Below, in pieces: positions 61,719-64,000 of a DNA stretch of 64,000 nucleotides. Numbering within the stretch: position 1 is the stretch's first letter; each line of letters opens with the position of its first letter. The notes beneath the pieces were generated by a model. The model saw only the letters and a list, made by a program, of their open reading frames with translations, was not told where the DNA came from and made no database searches. This DNA comes from Citrobacter koseri (lineage in GTDB: Bacteria; Pseudomonadota; Gammaproteobacteria; Enterobacterales; Enterobacteriaceae): contig UAVY01000004.1 of assembly GCA_900446925.1 (NCBI GenBank), positions 806,001-870,000 of the forward strand, in the 5' to 3' direction. The position numbers and the translations under genes are program-made.

Positions 61719-61985
61719 TTATCTGGACTCTTCGGCTTCCGGTAATGTCACGTTAAGCTCGAGAATTGAAATATCGCCGTCTTTTTGCTCAAGCTGTACG
61801 GTGACCATTTCTGGATCAATTTGCACATACTTGCAGATGACTTCGAGAATATCTTTTCTCAACTGCGGTAAATAATGCGGCTCGGCGTCGCTGCGACGGC
61901 GCTCCGCAACAATGATTTGCAGTCGCTCTTTAGCGATGTTGGCTGTACTCTTTTTCCGCGAGAGAAAAAAATCCAGTAATGCCAT
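61719..61985 (-). CDS. minE: MinE, topological specificity factor of cell division
   Basis: MinE stimulates MinD ATPase and sets up pole-to-pole oscillation. 88 residues, starting [20 protein letters not shown] (amphipathic membrane-targeting and anti-MinCD helix), followed by the dimeric domain [20 protein letters not shown]. Three bases separate it from minD. Intact. Confidence 0.97.
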
Positions 61986-61988
61986 AAC

Positions 61989-62801
61989 TTATCCTCCGAA
62001 CAGGCGTTTGAGGAAACCTTTCTTCTCTTCTTCAATGAAGCGGAAAGGACGTTCTTCTCCCAACAGACGTTCTACGGTATCTGCATAGGCTTTACCCGCA
62101 TCAGCAGTGATGTCGAGAATAACCGGCTCTCCCTGGTTGGATGCGCGCAGGACTGACTGATCTTCCGGGATAACCCCCACGAGTTTGATGCGCAGGATTT
62201 CCAGCACGTCTTCCATACTGAGCATATCGCCTCTGTTAACGCGGCCTGGGTTGTAACGCGTCAGCAGCAGATGCTCTTTAATCGGGTCTTCGCCGTTTTC
62301 AGCACGACGAGATTTTGACGCCAGAATGCCCAGAATACGGTCAGAGTCACGTACTGAGGAGACTTCCGGGTTCGTGGTGATAATCGCTTCATCGGCAAAA
62401 TAGAGCGCCATCAGCGCGCCGGTTTCAATGCCCGCCGGAGAGTCGCAGACGATAAAGTCGAAATCCATTGTCTTCAGGTCATCGAGAACTTTTGCTACGC
62501 CCTCACGGGTCAGCGCGTCTTTATCGCGGGTTTGCGATGCCGGAAGAATAAAGAGATTCTCAGTGCGCTTATCTTTGATTAACGCCTGGTTTAGCGTTGC
62601 ATCGCCCTGAATCACGTTCACGAAATCGTAAACGACACGACGCTCACATCCCATGATCAGGTCGAGGTTACGCAGACCGATATCGAAATCGATAACGACA
62701 GTTTTCTTTCCCTTCTGGGCCAAACCAGTAGCGATGGCCGCGCTGGAGGTGGTCTTGCCAACGCCCCCTTTACCCGAAGTAACTACAATAATGCGTGCCA
62801 T
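61989..62801 (-). CDS. minD: MinD, septum-site ATPase
   Basis: A ParA/MinD ATPase that recruits MinC to the membrane. 270 residues with deviant Walker A KGGVGKTT near residues 10-18, DFDIGLRNLDL (switch I), VCDSPAGIE, and the C-terminal membrane-targeting helix KKGFLKRLFGG. It lies between minC and minE. Intact. Confidence 0.97.
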   Translation of the reverse strand: MARIIVVTSGKGGVGKTTSSAAIATGLAQKGKKTVVIDFDIGLRNLDLIMGCERRVVYDFVNVIQGDATLNQALIKDKRTENLFILPASQTRDKDALTREGVAKVLDDLKTMDFDFIVCDSPAGIETGALMALYFADEAIITTNPEVSSVRDSDRILGILASKSRRAENGEDPIKEHLLLTRYNPGRVNRGDMLSMEDVLEILRIKLVGVIPEDQSVLRASNQGEPVILDITADAGKAYADTVERLLGEERPFRFIEEEKKGFLKRLFGG

Positions 62802-62824
62802 AGAAATTCCTTGTTAAAAAGGGA

Positions 62825-63531
<707 letters not shown>

Positions 63532-63656
63532 CCTGGCCTTACTCAATTTGCTATTTATCATCCCCAATGCGGGGCGATATTCCGAAGACTAGAAGGCATG
63601 TTATAGTCAGTATTATATTGAGGCAAGTCACCATCCCGTTAATTCAGAGTAAAAGT

Positions 63657-63950
63657 ATGTTTTGTGTGATCTATCGAAGTAGCAAACGCGACCAGACCTA
63701 TTTATACGTCGAAAAAAAAGACGATTTCTCACGGGTTCCTGAAGATCTGATGAAGGGATTCGGGCAGCCAATGCTGGCAATGATTCTGCCGTTGGATGGG
63801 CGTAAGAAATTAGTGAATGCCGACCTGGAGAAAGTAAAACAAGCGTTAACCGACCAGGGGTATTATTTACAACTGCCGCCACCGCCGGAAGATTTACTCA
63901 AACAACATCTTTCTGCGCCGGGCGAAAATAAACCAGACGCTAAAAGTTAA
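63657..63950 (+). CDS. ycgL: YcgL, UPF0745 protein
   Basis: A conserved protein of unknown function ([40 protein letters not shown]). I give ATG 63657, the start of the conserved domain, as the safe start (97 residues). Salmonella proteins are annotated from an upstream TTG (here 63618, reading [13 protein letters not shown]), which would add 13 residues. It is divergent from minC across 125 bp. Intact. Confidence 0.92.
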   Translation: MFCVIYRSSKRDQTYLYVEKKDDFSRVPEDLMKGFGQPMLAMILPLDGRKKLVNADLEKVKQALTDQGYYLQLPPPPEDLLKQHLSAPGENKPDAKS

Positions 63951-64000
63951 ACTGTATCCGGCAACGCGAATGCCCTGTCGATGCAGTTCCTGAAATCCAC
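63951..64000. other. Window end
   Basis: Fifty bases after ycgL; I see no gene start or other feature in them. Confidence 0.4.

Overview
The window is chromosomal DNA from an enterobacterium of the Salmonella/Citrobacter type. Almost every gene is the recognisable counterpart of a gene in the E. coli K-12 stretch from znuA to rnd, in the same order, and the window then runs into minEDC and ycgL. A second FtsI-type transpeptidase (PBP3-SAL-like) lies between cspC and rlmA, a position I associate with Salmonella. The pathogenicity genes that S. enterica Typhimurium carries between pphA and yebY are not here, and dmlA-dmlR lies between rnd and minE. I therefore favour a non-Typhimurium Salmonella lineage or a close relative, and do not name a species.

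Layout. 1-2.8 kb: 3' end of znuA, mepM, lpxM. 2.9-10.3 kb: central carbon block pykA, hexR, zwf, edd, eda, with a HexR palindrome and mar/sox-like box before zwf and a GntR-like operator before edd. 10.3-18.7 kb: purT, yebG (LexA box), yebF, yebE, ptrB/exoX, yobB, holE, yobA-yebZ-yebY. 18.7-22.3 kb: an AT-rich accessory interval with the SdsR/RyeA antisense sRNA pair, two tiny unknown genes behind a perfect FNR box, and a Fur-boxed CirA-like TonB-dependent receptor. 22.3-35 kb: pphA, yebW, yebV, rsmF, letA-letB (lipid transport), msrC, proQ-prc, htpX, yebQ. 35-42.3 kb: kdgR, yobH, mgrB, yebO, yobF-cspC, the PBP3 paralogue, rlmA, and mntP behind MntR boxes and a yybP-ykoY riboswitch, then yobD. 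42.3-52.3 kb: manXYZ, yoaE, yoaD, sdaA, nudL, pabB. 52.3-64 kb: yoaH, yoaB, yoaA, tsaB, yeaY, fadD, rnd, dmlA/dmlR, minE-minD-minC, ycgL.

Sequence quality dominates interpretation. More than twenty conserved genes, including minC, zwf, fadD and eda, are broken by single-base indels, mostly one extra base beside a short G or C run. Their total lengths equal the expected length plus or minus the indels I can locate (for example fadD +4, rnd +3, zwf +2, purT +1, minC -1). This points to uncorrected sequencing error, not gene decay. A 289-bp tandem duplication of the 3' end of eda whose copies differ only by two extra G bases is probably a related assembly artefact. Frameshifted genes are given as CDS spanning the whole gene, with the breaks noted.

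No clearly new multi-gene system is present. The best candidates for something undescribed are the FNR-boxed pair of small genes at 19.1-19.6 kb, the PBP3 paralogue with SSD in place of SSN, and an RNA structure that could hide the yebE ribosome binding site.
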